The position numbers were made by a program, and so were the translations under genes. The notes below the pieces were generated by a model. It was not told the origin of the DNA, ran no database searches, and worked only from the letters and a program-made list of their open reading frames with translations. From Azospirillum doebereinerae (lineage in GTDB: Bacteria > Pseudomonadota > Alphaproteobacteria > Azospirillales > Azospirillaceae), in the NCBI RefSeq assembly GCF_003989665.1, contig NZ_RZIJ01000014.1, positions 124,001 through 188,000 on the forward strand: 64,000 nt of DNA, written 5' to 3'. Numbering within the stretch: position 1 is the stretch's first letter; every line of letters starts with the position of its first letter. Positions 47,663 to 56,984 of this stretch are shown here, piece after piece.

Positions 47663-48985
47663 TCAGCGCTTGTCCCAGGCGGGCATCGGGTAGACGATGT
47701 CCTTGGTCGCCACGTCGAACGGCCACACCGTCACGTATTTCCCGTCCTGGACCTGGACGATGATGCCCTGCCCCAGCTCGTTCTGGCCGGTGGCGTCGAA
47801 CTTGACGCCCTTCCAGGGCAGGATCAGGCCGCTGGCCGGAATGTCGGTCTCCTGCAGCGCCTTGCGGATGGCGTCGGGGGTGGTCGCCCCGGCGCGGTCG
47901 ATGGCGTCGGCCAGCACGGCGACGGCGGTGAAGGCGCGGGCCGAGTTGCCATTGAAGTTCACCCCGGACTTGGCGAACATCAGCTCGTTGACGCTTTTGA
48001 TCAGCGGGTTGCGTTCGGCCTGATCCAGCGCCCAGACCTCGCGGCTGATGATGTACTCACCATCCTTGCCGAGCGTCTTCAGGAACTCGCTGTCGTTGAA
48101 GCCGGCGTCGTTGGCCAGCAGCATGCTCGGCGAGAAGCCCAGCTCCTTGTAGGTCTTCATCGACAGGATGGCGTCGCCCAGATAGGACGACTGCATGATG
48201 ACCGCCGGGTTGGCCGCCTTCAGGCGCTGCACCTCCGAGGTCATCTGGGTGGTCTTGGCCGGGTAGAGGATCTTCTCGGCGATCTTGAACTTTCGTTCGT
48301 CGGACAGCTTGATCTGGAGCTTCGTCGTCTCGTTGCCCCACAGCGTGTTCTCGTTGAACAGGCCGATGCTGCGCAGGTCCTTGCCGGTCTTCTTCTCCAT
48401 GTCGCCGAGGAAGGTGAAGAAGTTGGTGACGAACAGGTCGTCGTGCGGCGTGGTGCGGAAGAACCATTTGAAGTTGCGCTGTGTCAGCGTCGCCGACGAG
48501 GACTCGCCGTTCAGGAAGGGGACGCCGTAGCGTTCGGCGACCTGGCTGGCGGTGGCGGTGACGTTGGAGAAATAGGCGCCGGTCAGCGCCACGACCTTTT
48601 CGCTGGTGATCAGGCGCTCCGCCTCCGTCGCGCCGACCTGCGGGTTGCCCTGGTGGTCGCCGAAGATCAGCTTGATCTTGGCGCCCTTCATGCGGGGCAT
48701 GCCGGCGCCGGCCACCAGCCCCTGCGGGGCCGCGATCTCGCCGTTGGCGATCGAGGCGGCCAGTTCTGCCGCCGCCTTCAGCTCCACCCCGGTCGAGGCC
48801 GCCGCCCCGGTCAGCGGGTAGATCACGCCGATCCGGATCTCGTCCTCGGCCCGCGCGCTGCCGGCGCCCAGCGTCAGGCCGCTCAGCGCCGTGGTCGCCA
48901 GCAAGGCCGCCGCCCCCATCATCCGCTTGATCGTCTGCCGGCGGGTGGCGCCACGGCCCATGGCCTTCGCAACCGTAAACCGCAT
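47663..48985 (-). CDS. livK: Branched-chain/amide-type ABC substrate-binding protein
   Basis: 440 residues from the ATG at 48985, preceded by AGAGGAGAA. The N-terminus has a twin-arginine-like signal (TRRQTIKRMMGAAALLATTAL, about 17-37; Ile replaces the usual Phe). The mature protein has the family-4 periplasmic-binding pattern 'EIRIGVIYPLTGAAASTGVE', 'LIFGDHQGNPQVGATEAERL', 'GAYFSNVTATASQVAERYGV'. It captures the solute and delivers it to the LivHMGF-type subunits encoded downstream. Given the pxp and cyclase genes it may not be specific for branched-chain amino acids. Confidence 0.92.
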   Translation of the reverse strand: MRFTVAKAMGRGATRRQTIKRMMGAAALLATTALSGLTLGAGSARAEDEIRIGVIYPLTGAAASTGVELKAAAELAASIANGEIAAPQGLVAGAGMPRMKGAKIKLIFGDHQGNPQVGATEAERLITSEKVVALTGAYFSNVTATASQVAERYGVPFLNGESSSATLTQRNFKWFFRTTPHDDLFVTNFFTFLGDMEKKTGKDLRSIGLFNENTLWGNETTKLQIKLSDERKFKIAEKILYPAKTTQMTSEVQRLKAANPAVIMQSSYLGDAILSMKTYKELGFSPSMLLANDAGFNDSEFLKTLGKDGEYIISREVWALDQAERNPLIKSVNELMFAKSGVNFNGNSARAFTAVAVLADAIDRAGATTPDAIRKALQETDIPASGLILPWKGVKFDATGQNELGQGIIVQVQDGKYVTVWPFDVATKDIVYPMPAWDKR

Positions 48986-49142
48986 CGTGAATTCTCCTCT
49001 GTTCAGTGCCGTCGTTCTTTGTCGCTGGCTCTGGCGCTTGCCTTTGCGGCTGGTGCTGATTGCGCCATGACCGAATGATGCCATGAACCCTATTGATCCC
49101 GTCCAATCGTTTCTTTTGATCCGGATTGATAAGCGCGCGCTA

Positions 49143-50051
49143 TCAGTCGGCCGTCTGGGCCTGCAGGGCGCCGTATTCGATGGCGACCTCCACGGCGAGC
49201 TGGGCGACGACCGCCGACATGTGGTTGTCGTGGTTGGCCGGATAGGCGGCGGAGAAGGACAGCCCCGGCAACGGGGCCTGCGAACGGAGCAGCCGCAGCC
49301 GCCCCTCGCTCAATTCGCGCTGGACGATGGCGGTGGGGATGACGCTGACCCCGACCGAATCCAGCGCCATCCGCACCACGCTGGCGAGGGAACTGTTGCC
49401 GAACATCCGCACCGGCAGGCCGACGGAGGAGAACAGCTCGCGGATGGCGCCGTAGGGCTGGGTGGTGCGGGAAAAGGTGATGATCGGCCACGCCGCGAGG
49501 TCCTGAAGCGATACCGGCTCCGGCGGGATGGCGAGCGAGGGACTGACCACCCATCCCAGCGGGTAATTGCCCACCGGGACCGTCTTGAAGCGGATGTCGG
49601 TGTAGGATCCCAGCATCACCGCGACGTCCAGCTCGTGGCGCAGCAGCGCTTCGCGCAGGCTGGGCGACGTCTCGACCTCGATCTCCAGCGACACGGCCGG
49701 GTAGAGGAGGTTCAGCCGCTCGATCAGCCGGCTGAGCCATGTGTGGACGACGGTCTCCGCGACTCCCAGCCGGATGACGCCACGAATGGCTTTGCGGTCC
49801 GCCACGGCATCCAGCAGTTCGGCGCGCAGCGTCATCATGCGCTCGGCGTAGGTCAGCAGGATCATCGCCTGCGGCGTCGGCGCGACCCGGCGCCCGACCC
49901 GCTCGAACAGTTGGACGCCCAACTCGTCCTGAAGCTGCGCGATGCGCGCGGAGATGGCCGGCTGGGTGGTGTTGAGCCGTTCCGCCGCCCGGCGAAAGCC
50001 GCCCAGCCGCATGGTCCAGATGAAGGTCTCCAAAGACTTCAGATCCAGCAT
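49143..50051 (-). CDS. LysR-family transcriptional regulator
   Basis: 302 residues, standard length. The N-terminal winged helix-turn-helix is clear ('LKSLETFIWTMRLGGFRRAA', 'LNTTQPAISARIAQLQDELG', residues 3-50), followed by a LysR substrate-binding domain. It is encoded upstream of and in the same direction as the livK-to-pxpA run, 157 nt before livK, so it likely activates that set. The effector may be a D-glutamate or 5-oxoproline related compound; this is inferred from context only. Confidence 0.9.
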   Translation of the reverse strand: MLDLKSLETFIWTMRLGGFRRAAERLNTTQPAISARIAQLQDELGVQLFERVGRRVAPTPQAMILLTYAERMMTLRAELLDAVADRKAIRGVIRLGVAETVVHTWLSRLIERLNLLYPAVSLEIEVETSPSLREALLRHELDVAVMLGSYTDIRFKTVPVGNYPLGWVVSPSLAIPPEPVSLQDLAAWPIITFSRTTQPYGAIRELFSSVGLPVRMFGNSSLASVVRMALDSVGVSVIPTAIVQRELSEGRLRLLRSQAPLPGLSFSAAYPANHDNHMSAVVAQLAVEVAIEYGALQAQTAD

Positions 50052-50202
50052 CGCTTATCCACGCGGTCAGAGCCGAGCCATCATACCATGCCCGAGGACC
50101 ACGTCCCGGCCAATCCTCGACGTGCCTGCGTCGGTTGAAGGGGCTGGCCGGGCGAGGCCCTGCGATGCGGTGGAAGCCCCCCCAAACGGACGCGTCACAC
50201 GG

Positions 50203-51774
50203 TCAAGCCGCCCGCAGCGATGCGACGAAGCCGGTGACCTGGCTCTGCATGGCCGTGACGCGGCCTTGCAGCGTGTCGACCGCCTCGCGCAGGCGGCGGC
50301 TGGCATCGCCCGTCTCGCCGGCGGCCGAGGTGGTGGCGTTGACATCGCCCAGCAGGGCGCGCACGCCATGCGCCGCTTCGCTCACGCCGCGCCCGATCTC
50401 GCCGGTGGCGGCGTTCTGCTCCTCCACCGCCGCCGCGATGGAAGCGCTGATGGCGCTGACCGAGGCGACGGCCCTGGCGATCTCGGTGATCTCGGCGGCG
50501 GCGGCGCCGGTGGAGTCCTGAATGGCGCGGATCTGGCTTTCGATTTCCTCCGTCGCGCGGGCGGTCTGGTTGGCCAGGGCCTTCACCTCTCCGGCCACGA
50601 CGGCGAAGCCCTTGCCGGCCTCCCCCGCCCGCGCCGCCTCGATGGTGGCGTTCAGCGCCAGAAGGTTGGTCTGGTTGGCGATGGACGTGATCAGGGTCAC
50701 CACCGCGGTGACCTTGTCGGCCGCCTGCACCAAGCCGGCCACCCGCTCCTCCGCCCGGTCGGCGCGTTGGGACGCCTCGCCGGCCATCCGTTGCGAGCGC
50801 TGCGCCTGGTCGGAGATTTCATGGATCGAGGCGGCGAGTTGCTCCACCGCCGCCGCCATGCTGTCCACGTTGCTGTTGACCGACGCGGCGTTGCCGGCGG
50901 CCTGCTGGCTGACATGGCCGTTGCGGTCGGCGGCGGCGGACAACAGGCTGGTGGAGCCGTCCATGCGCGCCGTGGTCGCGTGGACCTCGGCCAGAACCGA
51001 GCTGACCTGCCGTTCGAAATGGTCGGCGACGCTGGCGGCCGTAGCGCGGCGGTCGTGCTCGGCCTGTTGGCGCATCCGTTCCCGTTCGGCTTGAAGGCGT
51101 TGCTTTTCCGCCCCCTGTTCCTTGAAGACCTGGACGGCCGCGGCCATCCGGCCGATCTCGTCGTTGCGGTCGCGCGACGGCACGTCGACGGCACCGTCCC
51201 CGGCGGCCAGCCGGGACATCACCGCCGTCAACCGGACGATCGGCCGCGTGGAGCCGCGCACGGTGGCGAACAGCACGCCGCACAGCGCCAGTTGCACGAT
51301 CCCGCCGATGGCGGCGACCGTCCAGGCGCGTTCGACGGCCACCCGTTCGGCCCGCGCGGCGGACAGATGGATTTCGACGCTGCCGAGCCGCGCGGTCTTT
51401 CCATCGGCCCGGCGCACCACCTCCGCCTTGCGGACCAGCACCAGGGCGTCGCCGTCGTCCGGCTTGCCGTGCCGGGTGAATTCCTGCCCCTTCGGCCCCA
51501 TCACCTTGCTGCCGACATAGTCGGGATCGTTGGCCAGCGCCGCCAATTGAGACCGGGCGGCGTCCTGATCGACGTTCCACAACGCCTCGGTCAGACCGCC
51601 CGCGATGACCTTGGTGGTCACGTCGGCGCGCTCCTCCAGCGACGCACGGGCGTCGCTCATGTTCATGGCCGCCACCCCGGCAATGGCCAGCCCCGCCATC
51701 GCCGTCACCATCAGCGCGATCGGCATCACCACCCGAAGGGCCAGCGTGCGCGTCAACAGGCTCATCATGCTCAT
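50203..51774 (-). CDS. Methyl-accepting chemotaxis protein
   Basis: 523 residues. A first membrane helix (about 14-36), a small periplasmic sensor of about 110 residues ('VIAGGLTEALWNVDQDAARS' pattern), a second membrane helix (about 150-170), a HAMP domain (about 172-225), and a long cytoplasmic signalling domain with the conserved hairpin tip 'ITSIANQTNLLALNATIEAARAGEAGKGFAVVA'-type sequence. There is no C-terminal CheR-binding pentapeptide. The ligand is unknown. An AGGAGCGGA site precedes the ATG at 51774. It lies upstream of the LysR/Liv set but 151 nt away, so is probably a separate unit. Confidence 0.93.
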   Translation of the reverse strand: MSMMSLLTRTLALRVVMPIALMVTAMAGLAIAGVAAMNMSDARASLEERADVTTKVIAGGLTEALWNVDQDAARSQLAALANDPDYVGSKVMGPKGQEFTRHGKPDDGDALVLVRKAEVVRRADGKTARLGSVEIHLSAARAERVAVERAWTVAAIGGIVQLALCGVLFATVRGSTRPIVRLTAVMSRLAAGDGAVDVPSRDRNDEIGRMAAAVQVFKEQGAEKQRLQAERERMRQQAEHDRRATAASVADHFERQVSSVLAEVHATTARMDGSTSLLSAAADRNGHVSQQAAGNAASVNSNVDSMAAAVEQLAASIHEISDQAQRSQRMAGEASQRADRAEERVAGLVQAADKVTAVVTLITSIANQTNLLALNATIEAARAGEAGKGFAVVAGEVKALANQTARATEEIESQIRAIQDSTGAAAAEITEIARAVASVSAISASIAAAVEEQNAATGEIGRGVSEAAHGVRALLGDVNATTSAAGETGDASRRLREAVDTLQGRVTAMQSQVTGFVASLRAA

Positions 51775-52569
51775 TCCGCTCCTATGCTGCTTTTATCAGC
51801 GTATGGGTCTGCCGATGATCGTCTGGTTGATTCCGTTGGCGCTTGGACGCTTGTTTGTTGTGATCAACGGACACTGTGTCGGTGGAAGGCACGCCAGAGA
51901 AACGCGTGCCTACGAATTCATCGTCTGCACACGATTAAAATTGATCGAACATTATTTTCTTGAAAAAATTTTCTTATGCTAAACTATTCGGAATGACGAC
52001 TCGGGTTTCGATATAACCGTATATAACTTTCAGAAATCCCTCCTTCATCACTCTATTTATAGACCGTGAAGCTTTGGGTTTCTGTGATGTTCATGCAGAA
52101 ATTCGTGTGGACGTCTTTTTTTTGACATGATGGCATAGCCATCACTCATTGCGTCCAATCTTATTTTTGGATCATCATTGAAAAATTTCATTTATCGGTT
52201 CAAGCGCCGGGGCGCTGTCAGGGTGGCGAAAACCGCGCCGGATCCAGCGACCCCACGCCCTTCACCCTCTTCTTGGCGCGTCGCAATCCCCGATGGCCTT
52301 GATTTATGAACATCGGACCGTCCGACGCGATCTTCTCCACCATGAGGTCGCAACAGCCCGGCAGCTTACTTGGCTTGGTGCATCCGGTTCTCACGCTGAA
52401 AGGGGCCGGCTTGACCGGCAACACGGAACTGGCCTCCGGGATCGGACTGAAGGCGGAGCGGCGGACGCAGGCGTTGGAGGGGGGAAACGCACCGCCCTGC
52501 CGCCGCTTGGCTCCGGGCAAGGCGCAAGAGGCATCGCATGGTGGTCGACGGCCTCTCAGGATCGGGAAC
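51775..52569. other. AT-rich intergenic gap with imperfect hairpin
   Basis: 795 bp between the chemotaxis gene and the M48 peptidase gene. About 51880-52200 is much lower in GC than the surrounding DNA. An imperfect stem at 52031-52084 pairs CAGAAA with TTTCTG, CCC with GGG and CTTCA with TGAAG around a 19-nt loop. A T8 run starts at 52115. An open frame at 52218-52598 on the minus strand has no family-like sequence. I see no convincing gene. Confidence 0.5.
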
Positions 52570-54729
52570 TCAATCGCCCGCGAGTTGGCGGCGGGCATAG
52601 GCGGCGGACAGATAGCGGCTCACGAGCGCCTCGAAATCGGCCGCCTTCATGTCACGGATGCCCATCGCCTCAAGCACCACGATCCGCTTGCGCCGATTCA
52701 CCTTGTTGTAGAGGGAGAAGCCGATCCGGTTGGGCAGCGGCGCCTCATCGCGCAACGCCAGCACCAACGCCAGCCGTTGCGACGCCGTCACCCGCATCGC
52801 CACGACATCGGTCCAGGCGATGGCCTCCCGCAGCCGCGCCGACACCAGCCCTTCGGGGGTGAAGGTCATCAGCGGCGCCTTCGTCGCGTGGCGGATCCAG
52901 AGCGCGTAGAGCAGCGCGCCGCCGGCCGAGACGGCGGTCACCACCCCGATGATCGCCGTTGCGCCCGGATCATGGTTGAGGCCGAGCACCGGCGCGAAAA
53001 AGGTGGCGCAGAGGGCGAAGGCGACGCAGAGGACCGCGATGAAGGCCATGGCCCACATCATCGGCTTTCCATTCTCGTAAAGCACCGTGTGCTCGGCCGG
53101 GACGGCGGCGGCCGCCGCCTCCAGCTCCTGCCGGTTCAACTGGTGCGCCTGCCGCGACTCCCCGAGAAACGCCGCGGTCAGTGCGTGGCAAAGGCCGCTC
53201 CAGTCCGAGAACAGCGCGTGGGGAAGGAGGGTGTCCTCCGCCGCCGGCCCGCGCGCGGCGCGCGCCAGAAGGCGGTCGTCGAGCGGGACGCCGAGGGCAT
53301 CGATCCGCTGAACGGCCGGCGGATGGCTGTCGGTCGGGTGAGGCTGGCGCTCCTCGAGGCGCGCGGCCGGGTCGGGAAGGCCGTTGCCCGCGCGCCGCAG
53401 GATTTCGGCCATCAGATCCGGGGGACCCGCCTCGGGAGCGTGGAAGGCGTCGTCCAGCACCCCGACGATGACGGGCGCCAGGGCGGCGGTGCGAAGCAGG
53501 GTGAGGGGAACGCTCTCCGGGCCGCTGACCAGACTGCTCTTGCGGTCGGCCTCCAGCTCGCGGGCCCGGCTGATCTGGGCGACCGCAAGGTCGAAGGTCT
53601 CCAGGGTGTGGAAGCCGAGCCGCAAGGCGGGGTGAAGCACGAAGCTGCCGGCGCCGGTGTTTCGGTCGAGCGCGCCCATGGTCCGCCAGAACCCGGCGTG
53701 GATCGGGGCGAAGCGGCGGCTGTAGGCCGTGTCCTCGCCCGAGAAGTGGGCCAGCTCGTGCCCGATGACGGCGGCGAGTTCCGTCTCCCCGATCAGCGGC
53801 AGGTAGGGAGCCGGCAGATGGAGGATCCGGCCCGACAGGACCCGCTCCTGCCCCGCCAGCCGGACCGGCGCCTCGGTGACGAAGAAGCCGTCGATCAGGC
53901 CGACCAGGATGGTGTCCGGCATCAGCGCCTTGTGCCGGGCCGCCAGATCCTCGACGAAGCGCCAGAGACCCGGCGCCTCGTCCCGGCCCGCCACCACGCC
54001 ACGGACGTCCAACGGATCCAGGGTGTAGAGCGCGAAGACGCGGCGCATCGCGATCATCGCCATCACGGCGCTGTAGGCGGCGAAAGCCGCGAGCACCACG
54101 CCGAGGCCGAAGAGCTTGGCGCTGCCGGTGGACAAATGGTCCCAGAACCACAGGCTGGCCGCTTCGAACAGCACGGCCGCGATACCGGAAACGCTGAAGC
54201 CGACGAGCAGGGCGCCCAGCGTGAAGGGCAGGATCCGCCTCAACCCGTCGAAGCTCCGGACCAGGGCGTCGCGCGACCGCCGCGCCCGGACGGCCGCGAT
54301 CCGCGCCGCCGCCAGCCCGACGAGCCCGGCGAGGAAGGCCAGCAGGCCGCCGGCCATCGTGATCCAGCTCAAAGGATAGCGGATCACGGACACCTCGACG
54401 CCCTCGTCGACCGTGCCGATGGCGTTGCGGACCTGCGCGACGGCCATGGACACGGGGAACCTCCGGCTGTCCGGTCCCTCCGTGGCGACGAAGGCCGATG
54501 GATTTCCGGCTTCGATCCTCTGGAGTTGGGCAAGCGTCCCCGGCAGTTCCTGGCTGGCCTGCCGGTAATGGTCGCGCGTCTCGGCTCCCCTCCGCTCCTG
54601 CCAGCCCCCGAGCGCCACAAGCGCCAGCGGAACGACCAGCATCCAGAGGACGAGGGTGATCCACGATGGAAGACGAAGGACGCGGCGGCCCGGTCCGGCC
54701 GCACCGCCGGAAGCGATTGTGACTGCCAC
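52570..54729 (-). CDS. Membrane M48-family metallopeptidase
   Basis: 719 residues from the GTG at 54729, which has a GGAGGACA site just upstream. Several membrane segments: near residues 20-40 (LPSWITLVLWMLVVPLALVAL), 120-145, 170-225, and two more near 560-600. The zinc site H324-E-L-A-H328 is followed by the third ligand Glu in 'ARELEADRKSSLV'. M48 peptidases of this class (HtpX/CAAX-like) cleave membrane or misfolded proteins; the catalytic part is about 260-480. The C-terminal 150 residues have a beta-rich PH-like pattern. Stands alone. Confidence 0.85.
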   Translation of the reverse strand: MAVTIASGGAAGPGRRVLRLPSWITLVLWMLVVPLALVALGGWQERRGAETRDHYRQASQELPGTLAQLQRIEAGNPSAFVATEGPDSRRFPVSMAVAQVRNAIGTVDEGVEVSVIRYPLSWITMAGGLLAFLAGLVGLAAARIAAVRARRSRDALVRSFDGLRRILPFTLGALLVGFSVSGIAAVLFEAASLWFWDHLSTGSAKLFGLGVVLAAFAAYSAVMAMIAMRRVFALYTLDPLDVRGVVAGRDEAPGLWRFVEDLAARHKALMPDTILVGLIDGFFVTEAPVRLAGQERVLSGRILHLPAPYLPLIGETELAAVIGHELAHFSGEDTAYSRRFAPIHAGFWRTMGALDRNTGAGSFVLHPALRLGFHTLETFDLAVAQISRARELEADRKSSLVSGPESVPLTLLRTAALAPVIVGVLDDAFHAPEAGPPDLMAEILRRAGNGLPDPAARLEERQPHPTDSHPPAVQRIDALGVPLDDRLLARAARGPAAEDTLLPHALFSDWSGLCHALTAAFLGESRQAHQLNRQELEAAAAAVPAEHTVLYENGKPMMWAMAFIAVLCVAFALCATFFAPVLGLNHDPGATAIIGVVTAVSAGGALLYALWIRHATKAPLMTFTPEGLVSARLREAIAWTDVVAMRVTASQRLALVLALRDEAPLPNRIGFSLYNKVNRRKRIVVLEAMGIRDMKAADFEALVSRYLSAAYARRQLAGD

Positions 54730-54878
54730 GCCCTGTCCTCCGTCATCGACGCCCACGCCGGAGGATCGCCCAGCGCGCCGTGCGGGACCAGCCACCCGGA
54801 AGAGTTAGCAATTCCGGATCGTGCCCCTGGACAGGGTGACCGATCGCCGCGCGGACCTTGGCGATCAGGATGCTGCAC

Positions 54879-56504
54879 TCAGGATGCCGGCTTGCCGTGC
54901 CGGTGGAAGGCGAGGTAGTGCGAGACGGCCGGCGGTGCGTCGCCGTAGTGGAAGGCGCGGGTCTCCTCCTGGAGATCGGCGTCGGCGTGGGAGACGCGGC
55001 GGTGCTGGCGCTGATGCTCCGCCCAGGATTCCACGAAGAACCATTCCAGGACGCGTTCCGGATCGCCGGAATCCTGGCTGGCGCCCCAGGCGTAGGCGCC
55101 GTCGCGCCGGCGTCCCTCGGCCAGCCGGTGGAGCACCGCCAGGAAGGCGTCATGGTCGGCGGCGGCGACCCGGTACTCGATGGTGATCAGCACCGGGCCG
55201 CGGTCGCCGGGAACCGGTTCGGCGACCGCCGGCTCCGGCCAGTGGTTCGACGGGGTCAGGTCGGCCTCGCCGGACGGCAGGTGATGACGGCGCACGACGG
55301 CGGCCACGGCCAGCAGCGCCACGGCGCCGGCCCACAGGGTGGCCGGGACGCCGATGGCCTCGGCCAACACGCCCCAGGCGAGGCTGCCGGCGGTGAGCGC
55401 GCCGTTGAAGACGGTCAGGTAGAGCGCCAGCCCACGCCCGCGCACCCAGTTGGGCAGGATCGCCTGGGTGGTGGCGTTCAGCGTCGTCAGCACCGCGATC
55501 CAGGCGGCGCCGGCGACCAGCAGGATCGGCACCGCCGCCCAGCGCGGCGGGGCGAGCGCCAGCAGGACCATCGCCGCCGCGATGGCGAGCGCCGCCGCCA
55601 GCATGATCCCCTCCTGGCCCAGCCGCGCGCGCAGCCGGGGCAGCAGCACGGCGCCGCCGATGGCGCCGGCCCCGACCGCGCCCAGCAGCAGGCCGTAGAA
55701 GCCGGGGCCGCCGCCGAGGATGCGGCCGGCGATGATCGGCAGCAGCGCCCACAGGGCGCTGGCGGCGGCGAAGAACAGGCCGGCGCGCAGGAACACGCGG
55801 TGCAGCTCGCGGCTGGCGCGGGCGTAGCGCAGCCCGGCGCGCAGCGCGCCGCCGAACTGCTCCGACAGCTCGTCGCGGGCGTCGGGGCGGCGCTTCCACC
55901 ACAGCAGCGTCAGCAGCACGACGGCGTAGCTCGCCACGTCCATGCCGTAGGTGGCGGCGGCCCCGAAGGCGGTGAGGATGGCGCCGCCGGCCGCCGGGCC
56001 GATGGCGCGCGCGATGTTGATGCCCAGGCTGTTGAGGGCGACCGCCCCCTTCAGCTCGGTTCGCGGCACCAGCTCCGGCACGATGGACTGCCAGACCGGC
56101 GCCATCAGCGCGGCGCCGACGCCGCCGAGGAAGGTCAGCCCGACGATCGAGGTGACGCTGGCCATCCCGGTCGCCGCCTGGAGCGCCAGGGTCAGGCTGA
56201 CGCAGGCCAGCCCGATCTGAATCATGATCAGCATGCGCCGCCGGTCCATGATGTCCGACAGCACCCCGGCGGGAATCGCCAGCAGGAAGATCGGCAGCGT
56301 CCCCGCCGTCTGGACCAGCGCCACCATCGCGGGCGAGCCCGACAGCTCCAGCACCAGCCAGGAGCTGGCGACGTCGCGCATGAAGGTGCCGACGTTGCCC
56401 AGCACCGTCGCCATCCACAGCACGGCGAACAGCCGGTTGCGCAGCGGCGCGAAGGCGGAGGGGAGCGGCTTTGCGCCGGTTCCGGGCGCGGTGTCGGCGG
56501 TCAT
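54879..56504 (-). CDS. MFS exporter with C-terminal monooxygenase-like domain
   Basis: 541 residues. Twelve membrane helices of the MFS_3 (EntS-like) class over residues 20-410; 'FMRDVASSWLVLELSGSPAMVALV' and 'DRRRMLIMIQIG' are typical. A soluble C-terminal part of about 100 residues ('VLITIEYRVAAADHDAFLAV', 'VLEWFFVESWAEH') has the pattern of an antibiotic-biosynthesis-monooxygenase-like ferredoxin fold, as is common in this family. Its start overlaps the DoxX stop (ATGA). Last gene of the minus-strand operon; probably exports a toxic or secondary compound. Confidence 0.87.
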   Translation of the reverse strand: MTADTAPGTGAKPLPSAFAPLRNRLFAVLWMATVLGNVGTFMRDVASSWLVLELSGSPAMVALVQTAGTLPIFLLAIPAGVLSDIMDRRRMLIMIQIGLACVSLTLALQAATGMASVTSIVGLTFLGGVGAALMAPVWQSIVPELVPRTELKGAVALNSLGINIARAIGPAAGGAILTAFGAAATYGMDVASYAVVLLTLLWWKRRPDARDELSEQFGGALRAGLRYARASRELHRVFLRAGLFFAAASALWALLPIIAGRILGGGPGFYGLLLGAVGAGAIGGAVLLPRLRARLGQEGIMLAAALAIAAAMVLLALAPPRWAAVPILLVAGAAWIAVLTTLNATTQAILPNWVRGRGLALYLTVFNGALTAGSLAWGVLAEAIGVPATLWAGAVALLAVAAVVRRHHLPSGEADLTPSNHWPEPAVAEPVPGDRGPVLITIEYRVAAADHDAFLAVLHRLAEGRRRDGAYAWGASQDSGDPERVLEWFFVESWAEHQRQHRRVSHADADLQEETRAFHYGDAPPAVSHYLAFHRHGKPAS

Positions 56505-56956
56505 GACGCCCTCCGTCGATGCGTCAGCGCGGCGGCGGCGGCAAAGCCGCCGACGATGGCGAGATGCTCCAGGAAGGTGGCGGCCTGCCGCGCCCGGTCG
56601 AGCCCCTCGAAGGTCCAGAAGGCGTGGGCGATCAGCGTCGCCACCACCGTGAAGCCGGCCAGCAGCCCGGCGCCGAGCCAGCACCAGCGGCGCGTCAGGA
56701 ACAGCGCGCTGCCGCCGAGCTGCGTGACGATCACCGCCGCCGCGACCAGCGCGGGGGAGCCGAGACCCAGCCCGGCGGCCTCCGCCGTCGCCCCGCCGAA
56801 GTCGAGCAGCTTCGCGAGGCCGCTGACCGCGTAGGGGCTGGCCAGCGCCAGCCGCGCCAGCGGCCCGAGCCCCGGCCAGTCGAGGATCGCGGCGATGGGC
56901 GCCGGGGCGCCGTCATCGCTTGGCTGGCCGGACAGCCGGCTCACGGTTCCGCTCAT
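56501..56956 (-). CDS. DoxX-family membrane protein
   Basis: 151 residues with four hydrophobic helices and the DoxX pattern: 'LARLALASPYAVSGLAKLLD', 'VAAAVIVTQLGGSALFLT', 'AGFTVVATLIAHAFW'. A GGGAGGCG site precedes the ATG at 56956. DoxX proteins are small inner-membrane proteins linked to redox or quinone metabolism. It lies 28 nt after the amidohydrolase stop and is translationally coupled to the MFS gene. Confidence 0.85.
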   Translation of the reverse strand: MSGTVSRLSGQPSDDGAPAPIAAILDWPGLGPLARLALASPYAVSGLAKLLDFGGATAEAAGLGLGSPALVAAAVIVTQLGGSALFLTRRWCWLGAGLLAGFTVVATLIAHAFWTFEGLDRARQAATFLEHLAIVGGFAAAAALTHRRRAS

Positions 56957-56984
56957 CGCAGCGCCTCCCTTTCCGTCCGCATCG

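Noticed and set aside
52218..52598. Minus-strand open frame of 126 codons after the M48 gene
   Set aside because: Overlaps the end of the M48 gene, has no recognisable domain and lies partly in AT-rich noncoding DNA.
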